Shown here: in pieces, positions 25,102-33,467 of the stretch
How the letters are laid out: every line of letters starts with the position of its first letter
How positions within the stretch are numbered: the stretch's first letter is position 1
Origin: an uncultured Oscillospiraceae bacterium
GTDB lineage: Bacteria > Bacillota > Clostridia > Oscillospirales > Ruminococcaceae
DNA length: 64,000 bases
Direction: 5' to 3'
NCBI GenBank assembly: GCA_910579125.1
Contig: CAJTTH010000002.1
Location: 43,510 to 107,509, forward strand
The notes under the pieces: model-generated
The model's database searches: none
Told to the model about the DNA's origin: nothing
The model's input: only the letters and a program-made list of their open reading frames with translations
Made by a program: the position numbers and the translations under genes

Positions 25102-26022
25102 TTACTTAATTTTCTTGGAAATGTCAAACGGGGTGGTCTGGTAAACGAAATAGTTAAGCCAATTGGTGTATAAAAGTGTTGAATGCGCCCGCCAACGGAG
25201 CACCGGCGTTTTGGCCGGGTCGTCATCGGGGTAGTAATGGCGCGGTATCTGCGGGTCAAGACCTTTGTCGAGGTCGCGGCGGTATTCCTTGTCGAGCGTG
25301 TCGGCGTCGTACTCGGAATGCCCCGTGATGAAGAACCGGCTGCCGTCGAGATTACCTGCCGCATATACTCCCGCTTCGTCCGATACCGCCATTAGCCTTA
25401 ACTCGGGGCATGCCTCGATATCCTCGGCGCGGGTCTCGGTGTGACGGGAATGCGGCGCGAGAAATTCACCGTCAAAACCATGGAACAGCCGCGATTTCGG
25501 GGTGAGCAGCCTGTGTGTGAAAACTCCCGAAATCTTCTCGGCGAGGGGGTGTTTTTTTATTCCGTAATGATAATACAGCGCCGCCTGTGCTCCCCAACAG
25601 ATGTGGAGCGTGGAATGGACGTGCGTTTTTGTCCATTCCATTATTTGGCAAAGCTCCTGCCAATAGTCCACCTCTTCGAACTCCATTTGCTCGACGGGGG
25701 CTCCCGTGATGATAAAGCCGTCGAAATTCGCATCTCTGATATCGTCGAACGTTTTGTAGAATGTCAACAGGTGCTCCTGCGGGGTATTCTTTCCGTGGTA
25801 GGTCGAGGTCTGGATAAGCTCTACCTCAAACTGGAGCGGCGTGTTCGACAGGCTGCGCATTATCTGCGTCTCGGTGACTATTTTCGTCGGCATGAGGTTT
25901 AATATTCCTATTTTCAGCGGACGTATATCCTGATGAAGCGCGCGGTTCTCCGTTATTACAAATATGTGCTCGTTTTCGAGAACGCTCTGCGCTGGTAATC
26001 CGTCGGGAATCTTTATGGGCAT
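25102..26022 (-). CDS. metA: Homoserine O-acyltransferase MetA (probably acetyltransferase)
   Basis: First committed step of methionine synthesis: acyl transfer from acyl-CoA to homoserine. The 306-residue protein has the catalytic residues at the same numbers as E. coli MetA: C142 in HICWGAQ, H235 and E237 in ITGHSEYD. Residue 111 is glutamate (GAPVEQMEFEEVDYW); in this family glutamate at 111 goes with acetyl-CoA and glycine with succinyl-CoA, so O-acetylhomoserine is the likely product. The start at 26022 is set by AAAGGAATG before ATG; an in-frame extension to 26244 runs through repeat sequence and is rejected. Transcription probably starts near 26617, giving a very long leader. Confidence 0.93.
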   Translation of the reverse strand: MPIKIPDGLPAQSVLENEHIFVITENRALHQDIRPLKIGILNLMPTKIVTETQIMRSLSNTPLQFEVELIQTSTYHGKNTPQEHLLTFYKTFDDIRDANFDGFIITGAPVEQMEFEEVDYWQELCQIMEWTKTHVHSTLHICWGAQAALYYHYGIKKHPLAEKISGVFTHRLLTPKSRLFHGFDGEFLAPHSRHTETRAEDIEACPELRLMAVSDEAGVYAAGNLDGSRFFITGHSEYDADTLDKEYRRDLDKGLDPQIPRHYYPDDDPAKTPVLRWRAHSTLLYTNWLNYFVYQTTPFDISKKIK

Positions 26023-26082
26023 TTCGATCATTCCTTTCTTTATCAGATCAACATACTTTTTATCGGCTGCGCTGCGTCTTGG

Positions 26083-26191
26083 GCGGGCATACCCGAGCCG
26101 CGAAGCGGCTGCGAACGAAGTGAGCATTTTGCAGCCGATGTCGCCGTTCGGCTTTCGGTTCCCTTGCCGGCTGCAAAACGGGTATGCCCGC
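26083..26191. repeat. Hairpin repeat in the metA leader
   Basis: GCGGGCATACCCG (26083-26095) is the exact complement of CGGGTATGCCCGC (26179-26191). The enclosed part has a further hairpin (AGCCGCGAAGCGGCT) and GCGAACGAAGTGAGC at 26111-26125, the core shared with repeats at 1-246, 42361 and 57396. No gene is credible here. Confidence 0.65.
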
Positions 26192-26446
26192 GCGGGGCGG
26201 AACGGCACGCCGTCTTTGAGGTGCATACAGGGGAGTGTGCGCACAGAAAAACGTTGAAACCGCCTTTCCGCTGTGGCACATGTTCAAAGACGTAGAAACC
26301 CCTACCGTTCCGATTAGTAAGCGGGCGAGGGGCGTGGTTCAAACGCATTGCAACGTAATACACACCCTTAAATTCATAGCTACCGAAAAATGCGGAAAGG
26401 GGGTGGGGAGAGGTCGAATTGACGCAAGCGTCAACCATGGAAGAGC

Positions 26447-26529
26447 GCGAGAGGAAACCCTTAGGGGAGGGGGAAATCCGTATTTTTGTCGGATTTTCTT
26501 TTCCCCCTCCCCGAAAGGTGTCCTCTCGC
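26447..26529. repeat. 83-bp near-perfect hairpin element
   Basis: GCGAGAGGA (26447-26455) and TCCTCTCGC (26521-26529) are the ends; inside, GGGGAGGGGGAAATCCG pairs with CGGATTTTCTTTTCCCCCTCCCC with a small bulge. A separate perfect palindrome TTGACGCAAGCGTCAA lies at 26419-26434. Both fall in the metA leader. The surrounding 26192-26623 stretch holds no gene that I can support. Confidence 0.65.
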
Positions 26530-26623
26530 ACCGGTGAGACGGCATAAAGAGAAAAGAAACAAAATCACAAGTGAGAACAAAGGAAATCAGCAGCGCACAA
26601 ATAAATTATAATACAACATATCC

Positions 26624-26652
26624 ATTATACCCCCATTTTGCGTTTTTGTCAA
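26624..26652 (-). promoter_or_regulatory. Perfect-consensus promoter driving the long metA leader
   Basis: On the minus strand: TTGACA, 17-nt spacer, TATAAT. The next convincing gene downstream is metA, whose start is about 595 nt away, so the leader is either regulatory or the result of repeat insertion. Confidence 0.82.
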
Positions 26653-26676
26653 GTGCCGTGTTTTTGCTCAAAATAA

Positions 26677-26718
26677 TTCAACATAATGTTGAAAAAACCA
26701 CAAACGGTATGTTATAAT
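26677..26718 (+). promoter_or_regulatory. ECF sigma gene promoter with 17-bp palindrome
   Basis: TTGAAA at 26689-26694, 18-nt spacer, TATAAT at 26713-26718. TTCAACAT-A-ATGTTGAA (26677-26693) is a perfect palindrome overlapping the -35 box, a candidate repressor site. It also lies 24 bp upstream of the divergent metA-leader -35 box. Confidence 0.65.
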
Positions 26719-26804
26719 AAAATTGCAAAAATAAAAATTTAAACCGTTAAGATTTATACGAAAACGGCGTCTTAATTTCAAAGACGTCTTTTTCGGAGGT
26801 TGTT

Positions 26805-27446
26805 ATGGAAGATATCGAAATAACGGAGCTCTTTGCCGACCGCGTTTCGCCCGCGTGCAGAGAGGAACGGAGGAGTGATCGTGTGGACGACGAAAAAATT
26901 ATCGAGCTGTTCAATGCCCGTGATGAAAGGGCGTTGAATGCCGTCTCGCTTAAATACCGCTCACTGCTCATATCCGTTTCGGATAATATTCTGCAAAATC
27001 ACGAGGATTCTCTGGAATGTGTGAACGATACATTTCTCAGGGCGTGGGAATCTATCCCGCCCGCAAAGCCGAAAAGCCTGCCCGCTTATCTTGCAGCCAT
27101 CGCCCGCAATACGGCACTGAACAGATTCAGAGCCGAACATCGGGAAAAACGCGGCGGCGGCACGGTAATGCAGCTTTATGAGGAATTCGGTGAGCAGCTC
27201 GCTTCTCCGTTCTCGGTTGAGAATCTTGCCGAACAGCGCGCGGTGCTGGACGCCGTTAATAAGTTCCTGCACAAAACCGGCTCGCGCGGACGGAAAATTT
27301 TTCTGCGGCGGTACTGGCTGTGCGAAAGTATTCCCGAACTTGCGCAACACTTTATGACGACCGAGAACTCGATCTACGCGTCGCTCTCAAGAACGCGCTC
27401 ACAGCTTGTAAAATATCTGAAGAAAAGAGGTTTTGAAATTGAGTAA
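26805..27446 (+). CDS. ECF-type RNA polymerase sigma factor, copy 1
   Basis: A 213-residue sigma-70 family protein without regions 1 and 3. Region 2 covers about residues 25-95 (FNARDERALNAVSLKYRSLL, DSLECVNDTFLRAWESIPP) and region 4 about 140-205 (GRKIFLRRYWLCESIPELAQHFMTTENSIYASLSRTRSQL), including the helix-turn-helix. An extra 28-residue N-terminal extension precedes region 2; an internal GTG at 26881 (VDDEKIIELF) is a possible alternative start, but the GGAGG site favours 26805. It is followed, with overlap, by a membrane protein like an anti-sigma partner. A paralogous pair lies at 43416-45091. Confidence 0.92.
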   Translation: MEDIEITELFADRVSPACREERRSDRVDDEKIIELFNARDERALNAVSLKYRSLLISVSDNILQNHEDSLECVNDTFLRAWESIPPAKPKSLPAYLAAIARNTALNRFRAEHREKRGGGTVMQLYEEFGEQLASPFSVENLAEQRAVLDAVNKFLHKTGSRGRKIFLRRYWLCESIPELAQHFMTTENSIYASLSRTRSQLVKYLKKRGFEIE

Positions 27447-28332
27447 GTACATTATTGATATACTGGGTGACGTCGACGAGGAGCTGCTTGAGGAAGCGCT
27501 TGACCTGCCGCAGCAATCGGACGAGGTGGTTTTCGAGGTCGACGAGCGCTGCAGACGCGGTTCCGTATTCGCAGCGGCGGCGGCCATCGCCGCGTCGCTT
27601 GCAGTTGCGGCGGGTGTTGTATTGTTCCGCTCGAATTTCGGGAAAATCTCTCCACTGCCAAATGACAGCAGTATAACGGATATTTCGACCTCGGACGATT
27701 TCCCCGGTCAGATAGTTATACCGAATAAGTTTTCCGAGGACGATATGGAGCTTCAGGATATACTGGAAGATATAAGCGAACAGGCGGTGGAGCTTTGCGA
27801 GACGTTCGGATATTACGGCAATCCAAACATATCGGGGAACGGTGATAAGCAATATTTCCTTTTCCCGCAAATGGTCCAGCCGATAACTTATCAATTCGAC
27901 AAGTACGATTATACCGCCTGCCCCTTTCTGAAAACGCAAAATCTGCGCGAAAGGCTTTACGGCTCTTTTTCCGCAGACGCCGCCGAGAAATTCGCGAATA
28001 GCATTTGCGGGGGCGTTATTGTCGACCGGGACACCAACAATCCGGATCGGACAATAAATATTACGGAGGGTGGAAGCTTCAACGAAAACGGGTTTCTTAC
28101 CGAAGCACCGAAAATAATTGAGCTGGATAACGGAGCGGTTTTCAAATCGTTTAACTATTACGGACGCAATTTTGACGGCTACTGGTCTACCGCCAAGGTG
28201 ATCAGCCGTTCCGACAGCGAGATCATCTTCTCTTATATCTATGAAGATAACGAGAGGCTTTTTGAGACTAAGGGCAGACTTGTCAACGAAAACGGCTGGA
28301 AGTTCTCGTGGTTTGAGGACTGGATATTTTAA
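27439..28332 (+). CDS. Membrane partner (putative anti-sigma) of ECF copy 1
   Basis: A 297-residue single-pass membrane protein. Residues 1-40 are cytoplasmic and acidic (SKYIIDILGDVDEELLEEALDL), residues about 43-63 are the membrane helix, and the rest is predicted extracytoplasmic. The layout and overlap with the sigma gene suggest an anti-sigma factor, but no zinc-binding HxxxCxxC motif is present, so this is inference. TTG at 27439 is chosen over TTG 27433 because AGAGG lies 8 nt upstream and the resulting N-terminus aligns with the copy 2 partner (MNEYKLIYG). It shares the short N-terminal segment and membrane helix with that protein; the outer domains are unrelated in sequence. Confidence 0.82.
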   Translation: MSKYIIDILGDVDEELLEEALDLPQQSDEVVFEVDERCRRGSVFAAAAAIAASLAVAAGVVLFRSNFGKISPLPNDSSITDISTSDDFPGQIVIPNKFSEDDMELQDILEDISEQAVELCETFGYYGNPNISGNGDKQYFLFPQMVQPITYQFDKYDYTACPFLKTQNLRERLYGSFSADAAEKFANSICGGVIVDRDTNNPDRTINITEGGSFNENGFLTEAPKIIELDNGAVFKSFNYYGRNFDGYWSTAKVISRSDSEIIFSYIYEDNERLFETKGRLVNENGWKFSWFEDWIF

Positions 28333-28340
28333 TGTTCCGA

Positions 28341-28380
28341 GCCGCCGCGTTTTGTGAATATGCGGCGGCTTTTGCTTGTT
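28341..28380 (+). terminator. Intrinsic terminator after ECF copy 1 pair
   Basis: GCCGCCGC (28341-28348) and GCGGCGGC (28362-28369), then TTTTGCTTGTT. Confidence 0.85.
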
Positions 28381-28495
28381 ATGATACGATAGTTTTTGAC
28401 AAAAACAGGAAACTCAACTCAAAAAGGCAAGCCGAATGTCAATATACAGGAGGAATTATAAAGCGGCATTACCCCTATTTCCTGAAGCCGTTTCG

Positions 28496-30520
28496 TTAAT
28501 TCCACCCGTATTCGTCCACATTGCCGAACAGCTTTGCGACGTTCGCGCGAAGCCCCGCGTGCTCGGGCTTTTCAAGGCGCGCGTCGGTGCGGAGTATATC
28601 CTCGGCGAGCTTGTCTATGCTGCCGAGCTGCTCCGCGTCGTCCGCGAGATCGGCGACGCGCATTGGCGGCAGACCGCTCTGCTCGCGACCGAAAAAGTTG
28701 CCGGGACCGCGCAGTTGGAGGTCGATATCTGCTATTTTGTAGCCGTCCGTCGTGTCGACCATTGCCTTTGTACGCGCGCGTGTGTACTCGGACTTACTGT
28801 CGCTCATCAGTATGCAGAAGCTCTGTTCGCTACCGCGCCCGACGCGTCCGCGGAGCTGATGAAGCTGCGACAGCCCGAACTGCTCCGCGTTTTCGATAAG
28901 CATAACCACCGCGTTCGGCACATCAATACCGACCTCGATGACGGTCGTCGAGATGAGCAGCTTGAGCTTGTTGTCGCGGAAATCATTCATCACCGCATCC
29001 TTGTCCGCTTGCTTCATCTTGCCGTAGAGCAGACCCGTCGGTATCCCCGCGAATTCTCCCGCCGTGAGCTTGTTGTAGTATTCGATCGCGCTCTTTTTGT
29101 CGCCCGTATCGAACTCGCTCTGCTCCACTCTCGGGCAGACGATAAACGCCTGCCGCCCCGCCGCGATGTGCTTCTTAATGAAGTTGTACACGCGCGTGTG
29201 AAAGCTCGAATCTACCGCGTAGGTCTTGACGGGGATACGTCCTTTCGGCATTTCATTGAGTATCGAAACGTCAAGGTCGCCGTAAACGATAAGCGCGAGC
29301 GTCCGCGGTATCGGGGTCGCCGACATCGCCATTATATGCGGATTTGCCCCCTTTTCCGCGAGCGCCGAGCGCTGCCCCACGCCGAAACGGTGCTGCTCGT
29401 CGACGATAACAAGCCCGAGCCGCTTTATCTCCACCGACTTCTGTATCAGCGCGTGAGTGCCGATAAGCACTTCAATTTCGCCTTTTTCGGCGGAGGTGCG
29501 CATTTTCTTTTTCTCGGCGGCGGTCATACTCCCCGAGAGCAGCCCGATAGTCACCCCGAGCGGCTCCAGAAAGCCGATGAACGTGTCGAAATGCTGCCGC
29601 GCGAGCACCTCGGTCGGCGCCATTACAAGCGTTGTGAACCCGTTGCACCTCGCGAAATATGCCGCCGCTGCCGCGACCATAGTCTTGCCCGAGCCCACGT
29701 CGCCCTGTATCAGACGGTTCATCGGAAACAGCCGTTTCATATCGGCGATACAGTCGTTGACCGCGTTCATCTGCGCGTTGGTCGGCGTGAACGGCAGCGA
29801 CGCGTAAAAACGGTTCATATCCACGTCCGCCATTACCGCGCCCGAGAGCGTTCGTCCGCGGTTTTTCAACTGCGACAGCCCGAGCTTCAGCGTGAGAAGT
29901 TCTTCGAAAACGAGCCGTTTCCGTGCGGTCTGATACTCCTCCCGGCTTTTAGGGAAGTGAATTTTCCGCATAGCCTCGTCCGCGCCGAGCAGCGAAAATT
30001 TTTCCAACAGCCTTTCGGGGAGCGTTTCCGTGCGCTTCACCACCGAGAGCGCGGTTTTCATATTCGCGATAACGGCGCTGTTCGTCAGCCCCGCCGTGAG
30101 CGGATATTTCGGGATAAGCCCCTCCTCGGTCGGCAGCACGAACTGCGGCGAGCTGATCTGCAAATTCATAAGATCGCCGTCAATTTTGCCGTAGAAAATA
30201 TACTCTTTGTTTAATATCAGTCTGTCAAAAGTATACTGCGAGTTAAAAAACACAGCCGTTATCTCGCCCTCGCCATCGGTGAGCAGCGCCTTGTACACCT
30301 GCACTCTCCCCGAATACCCCGACGGATAGCGCTTTGTCGTCACAACGGCGCGGAAGGCGCAGATCTCGCCGATCTCCGCCCCGCGTATACTCTTCGTATT
30401 TGTAAAATCCACATAATCGCGCGGGTAATGCTCCGTGAGCCGCTCAACGGACTCAATGCCTAGCTTTTTGTACAGCTCCGCCTTTTTCGGACCCACGCCC
30501 TTGAGATACGTTATTTCCAT
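28496..30520 (-). CDS. recG: ATP-dependent DNA helicase RecG
   Basis: Remodels stalled replication forks and branch-migrates Holliday junctions. The 674-residue protein has the N-terminal wedge/OB domain (about 1-190, starting YLKGVGPKKAELYKKLGI), helicase motifs I GDVGSGKT, II DEQHRFG, III MSATPIPRTL, V/VI TTVIEVGIDVPNA and QLRGRVGRG, and the C-terminal RecG segment ending RLEKPEH. The size matches the family (about 680). It is the last gene of a minus-strand run beginning at 35988, starting 6 nt after the fakA stop. Confidence 0.96.
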   Translation of the reverse strand: MEITYLKGVGPKKAELYKKLGIESVERLTEHYPRDYVDFTNTKSIRGAEIGEICAFRAVVTTKRYPSGYSGRVQVYKALLTDGEGEITAVFFNSQYTFDRLILNKEYIFYGKIDGDLMNLQISSPQFVLPTEEGLIPKYPLTAGLTNSAVIANMKTALSVVKRTETLPERLLEKFSLLGADEAMRKIHFPKSREEYQTARKRLVFEELLTLKLGLSQLKNRGRTLSGAVMADVDMNRFYASLPFTPTNAQMNAVNDCIADMKRLFPMNRLIQGDVGSGKTMVAAAAAYFARCNGFTTLVMAPTEVLARQHFDTFIGFLEPLGVTIGLLSGSMTAAEKKKMRTSAEKGEIEVLIGTHALIQKSVEIKRLGLVIVDEQHRFGVGQRSALAEKGANPHIMAMSATPIPRTLALIVYGDLDVSILNEMPKGRIPVKTYAVDSSFHTRVYNFIKKHIAAGRQAFIVCPRVEQSEFDTGDKKSAIEYYNKLTAGEFAGIPTGLLYGKMKQADKDAVMNDFRDNKLKLLISTTVIEVGIDVPNAVVMLIENAEQFGLSQLHQLRGRVGRGSEQSFCILMSDSKSEYTRARTKAMVDTTDGYKIADIDLQLRGPGNFFGREQSGLPPMRVADLADDAEQLGSIDKLAEDILRTDARLEKPEHAGLRANVAKLFGNVDEYGWN

Positions 30521-30526
30521 TACGCG

Positions 30527-32158
30527 TTACTCAACCGAGATTATGTAGTAATACACGGGCTGCCCGCCGTTTACCAGCACAATGTCGATATCGCCGCTTA
30601 TTTTCGCGCGCAGTGCTTCGTAAGCCTCGTTCGCGTCCTCGTCCGAAACGTCCGAGCCGTACATTACGGTAATGTAGCTCGAAGCCGACGTTATAAGCCG
30701 CTTGGTAAGCTTTATCAGCGACTTGGTGAGGTTCTTTTCGGTGAACACTATCTTGCCGTTGTCCATTGCCAGAATTTCGCCCTGCTTTATCTTATGACCG
30801 TCGTACTCGCTGTCGCGCACCGCGAACGTTATCTGTCCGCTTGCCACATTGTCGATAGCCTCCGTCATGGCGCTCCTGTTCGTCTTGAAATCGCCCTCGG
30901 GGTCGTAGCTCATCATCGCCGAAACACCCTGCGGAATGGTTCGGGTCTGGAGAACGCAGACGTTCCTGTCCGCGAGCTTTACCGCCTGTTCAGCCGCCAT
31001 TATGATATTCTTGTTATTCGGCAGCACGAAAACGTTCTGCGCAGGGGTCTGCTCGACCGCCTCGAGAATATCCTCGGTGGACGGGTTCATGGTCTGTCCG
31101 CCGCGGACGACGTTATCCACGCCGAGATCCTTGAACAGCGCCTCGATACCTGCTCCCGCCGCCACCGCGACAAAGCCCGTGTCCTTGGTCGGCGCTACGG
31201 GAGCTTTTTTGTGGCTCTGCGCCGCTTTGTCCGCTTTTATAACATTGTTGTGCTGTTCACGCATATTCTCGATCTTGACCTTGGTCAACTCGCCGAATTT
31301 CAAGCCCTCCTCGATAGCCTTTCCGGGGTGGTCGGTGTGAACGTTCGCCTTTATGAGCTCGTCGTCGTCCGCTACGACAACGCAGTCGCCGATAGTCTCC
31401 AGATACGCGCGCAGCGCCGAAACGTCCTTGGAGGTGCTTCTGCGGAGCGAAAAATCAACGGCATACGCGAACTTCACTTCCTCCTCGGCAGCCGCAACGG
31501 CAGCGGGCGCCGAGGGCTTTACCTCGTCCTCGCTTTCAATCATCGCGTTGCCCGAGATCACCGCCAGCATACCCTCGAGTATCACGATAAAGCCCATGCC
31601 GCCCGCGTCCACAACGCCCGCTTTTTTCAGCGCGGGAAGCAGCTCGGGGGTTTTTTCGAGCGACACCTTTGCGGCGTCAATATACTTTTTGAGGAACTCC
31701 GCAGCGGAAACGTCCTTGCCTGCGGCGGAAACCGTGTTCTCGCAGCCCTCCCTCGCTACCGTGAGTATCGTGCCCTCGGTCGGCTTCATGACCGACTTGT
31801 ACGCCGCATCAACGCCTATCTTCAGCGCCGCCGACAAATCCGACGCAGAGGCGGTCTCCTTGCTCGACAATCCTTTTGACAACCCTCTGAATATCAGTGA
31901 CAGGATAACGCCCGAGTTTCCTCTTGCGCCGCGCAGCATCGCCGAAGCCGCCTTTTTCGCGACCTCGCCCGCCGTTGCGCCGTCTGAGGTGTTTTTCAGT
32001 TCCCCGACCGCGTTCTTGATCGTCATCGACATATTTGTTCCCGTATCGCCGTCGGGCACGGGGAACACGTTCAGCTCGTCGACCTCCTGTCTGTGGTTGT
32101 AAATATTGTTCGCTCCCGAAATCACCGCGTCACGAAGAAGCTTTCCCGAAATCGTCAT
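30527..32158 (-). CDS. fakA: Fatty acid kinase catalytic subunit FakA (DAK2 domain)
   Basis: Phosphorylates FakB-bound fatty acids for use in phospholipid synthesis. The 543-residue protein has the DAK2 nucleotide-binding domain with PVPDGDTGTNMSMT (34-47), LRGARGNSGVILS and DAGGMG, then the DegV-like/YloV C-terminal domain (GQTMNPSTEDILEAVEQ, VFVLPNNKNI). It is preceded by an Asp23-family gene, the usual neighbour of fakA (yloU-yloV order) in Firmicutes, and followed by recG, also a common arrangement. No FakB gene is in the window. Confidence 0.94.
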   Translation of the reverse strand: MTISGKLLRDAVISGANNIYNHRQEVDELNVFPVPDGDTGTNMSMTIKNAVGELKNTSDGATAGEVAKKAASAMLRGARGNSGVILSLIFRGLSKGLSSKETASASDLSAALKIGVDAAYKSVMKPTEGTILTVAREGCENTVSAAGKDVSAAEFLKKYIDAAKVSLEKTPELLPALKKAGVVDAGGMGFIVILEGMLAVISGNAMIESEDEVKPSAPAAVAAAEEEVKFAYAVDFSLRRSTSKDVSALRAYLETIGDCVVVADDDELIKANVHTDHPGKAIEEGLKFGELTKVKIENMREQHNNVIKADKAAQSHKKAPVAPTKDTGFVAVAAGAGIEALFKDLGVDNVVRGGQTMNPSTEDILEAVEQTPAQNVFVLPNNKNIIMAAEQAVKLADRNVCVLQTRTIPQGVSAMMSYDPEGDFKTNRSAMTEAIDNVASGQITFAVRDSEYDGHKIKQGEILAMDNGKIVFTEKNLTKSLIKLTKRLITSASSYITVMYGSDVSDEDANEAYEALRAKISGDIDIVLVNGGQPVYYYIISVE

Positions 32159-32182
32159 TTCTCTGAATTTCCCTTCCTGTAT

Positions 32183-32545
32183 TTATACTCTGATGGAATC
32201 AATGTACACGTTTACCTTTTCCACGCCGATACCCGTGCTCTGCTCCACCGCATAGCCCACCTTGTTTATTATCGACCTTACCACCGCGTTCATATTCACG
32301 CCGTACATAAGTGAAATATGCAGATCGATAAGCAGCTTGTCTTTGACAAACCTCACCCGAACGCCGCGTTCGACGGAGCTTTTGTCCTTTTTCCTCAGCG
32401 GAAACGCCGCCGCCAGCGTCTCGCGTATGCCCGAAACATTCATTGATATTACGCCGAAACATTTCGTCACCGTGTTCCCGATAAGCTCCGAGAAATACTC
32501 GGGCGAAATCGTTATTTTGCCGACATGATTTTGTAAACTGACCAT
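32183..32545 (-). CDS. Asp23/Gls24 family protein (YloU-like)
   Basis: A 120-residue protein of the alkaline-shock protein 23 family, starting with GKITISPEYFSELIGNTVTKCFGV and with RKKDKSSVERGVRVRFVKDKLLIDLHISLMYGVNM in the middle. Family members are cytosolic or membrane-associated envelope-stress proteins of unknown molecular role; this short form is the one coupled to fakA. Start: ATG after GGAGGAAGT. There is a 24-nt gap to fakA. Confidence 0.92.
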   Translation of the reverse strand: MVSLQNHVGKITISPEYFSELIGNTVTKCFGVISMNVSGIRETLAAAFPLRKKDKSSVERGVRVRFVKDKLLIDLHISLMYGVNMNAVVRSIINKVGYAVEQSTGIGVEKVNVYIDSIRV

Positions 32546-32600
32546 ACTTCCTCCTATTCCGAATTGCCGCCGATCATTGCTGTTCGCCGACCGTCCGTAT

Positions 32601-33455
32601 TTATCCGATAACCTGTGTCCCGAACTTTATCGGTCTGCACACTGCCGTAAAATAACTCGGGAACGCCTGTGCGGCTTTTGCCGCCGTCTGTTCGCCGCCG
32701 AACACCCCGAACACCGCCGAGCCGCTTCCCGTAAGGCAAGCGCCCTCCGCGCCGAGCTCTATCAGCTTTTCCGCAATACCGTTTATCTTTTCGTTTTCGT
32801 AAATTTCCATAAACACGTTATAAAGCTGCTTCGGGAACTCGTCTCCCGATTTTAAAAAACGCTTTATTGCCCCGCGCTGCGGCATAGGCGCCTGATCGTA
32901 GTTGAAATACGCGCCGTGAGTATCGCAGAGAAAATCGGGCATTACCACCAGATACACACGTTCGGGAATGTCCGCGTCGCCGCGTATGTCGTCGCCGATA
33001 CCCCGACAGAGCTTCGAGCCGCCCACCATACAAAACGGAACGTCCGCGCCCGTTCTCACTGCGGGTCTGAACAGCTGCGACGGACTTATCGGTTCGCCCA
33101 TAAGCCTGTTCAGACCGACTATTACCGCCGCCGCGTCCGCGCTGCCGCCGCCCATTCCCGCGGCGCACGGTATGCGCTTTTCAATGAATATCTCGCACGC
33201 GGGATATCTCTGCGCGGCCGTGAATAAGTAGTTTGCCGCCTTATAGCAGATATTTTTCTTTCCGTAGGGTATCGCCTTGTTAGAGCATTCCACCGTAGTA
33301 GCGCCGACCTTGTCGCTCATTCTTATTGTTACAATATCGCACAGGTCTATGCTTTGCATTACCGTTTCCAATAAATGATAACCGTCGTGCCGCTTTCCGG
33401 TAATATCCAGGTACAAATTCAGCTTTGCGTATGCGCACAGGGAAATCTCTTTCAC
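32601..33455 (-). CDS. ispE: 4-diphosphocytidyl-2-C-methyl-D-erythritol kinase IspE
   Basis: ATP-dependent step of the non-mevalonate isoprenoid pathway. The 284-residue GHMP kinase has the N-terminal AYAKLNLYLDITGKRHDGYH motif (K11), the glycine-rich ATP loop AGMGGGSADAA (99-109) and the C-terminal LTGSGSAVFGVF motif. Translation starts at GTG 33455, with AGGAGTGAG 8 nt upstream, 12 nt after the aminotransferase stop. It indicates that the organism uses the MEP pathway. Confidence 0.95.
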   Translation of the reverse strand: MKEISLCAYAKLNLYLDITGKRHDGYHLLETVMQSIDLCDIVTIRMSDKVGATTVECSNKAIPYGKKNICYKAANYLFTAAQRYPACEIFIEKRIPCAAGMGGGSADAAAVIVGLNRLMGEPISPSQLFRPAVRTGADVPFCMVGGSKLCRGIGDDIRGDADIPERVYLVVMPDFLCDTHGAYFNYDQAPMPQRGAIKRFLKSGDEFPKQLYNVFMEIYENEKINGIAEKLIELGAEGACLTGSGSAVFGVFGGEQTAAKAAQAFPSYFTAVCRPIKFGTQVIG

Positions 33456-33467
33456 TAAAACTCACTC

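Noticed and set aside
26043..26531. 162-codon minus-strand frame in the metA leader
   Set aside because: It runs through two hairpin repeats, lacks a ribosome binding site and has repeat-like composition.
26023..26616. SAM (S-box) riboswitch upstream of metA
   Set aside because: The conserved CTTATC-AGAG start and core were looked for on the minus strand and not found.
28436..30214. 592-codon plus-strand frame opposite recG
   Set aside because: Arg/His-rich antisense shadow of recG; no homology or translation signal.
30794..31879. 361-codon plus-strand frame opposite fakA
   Set aside because: Antisense shadow produced by GC-rich codons.
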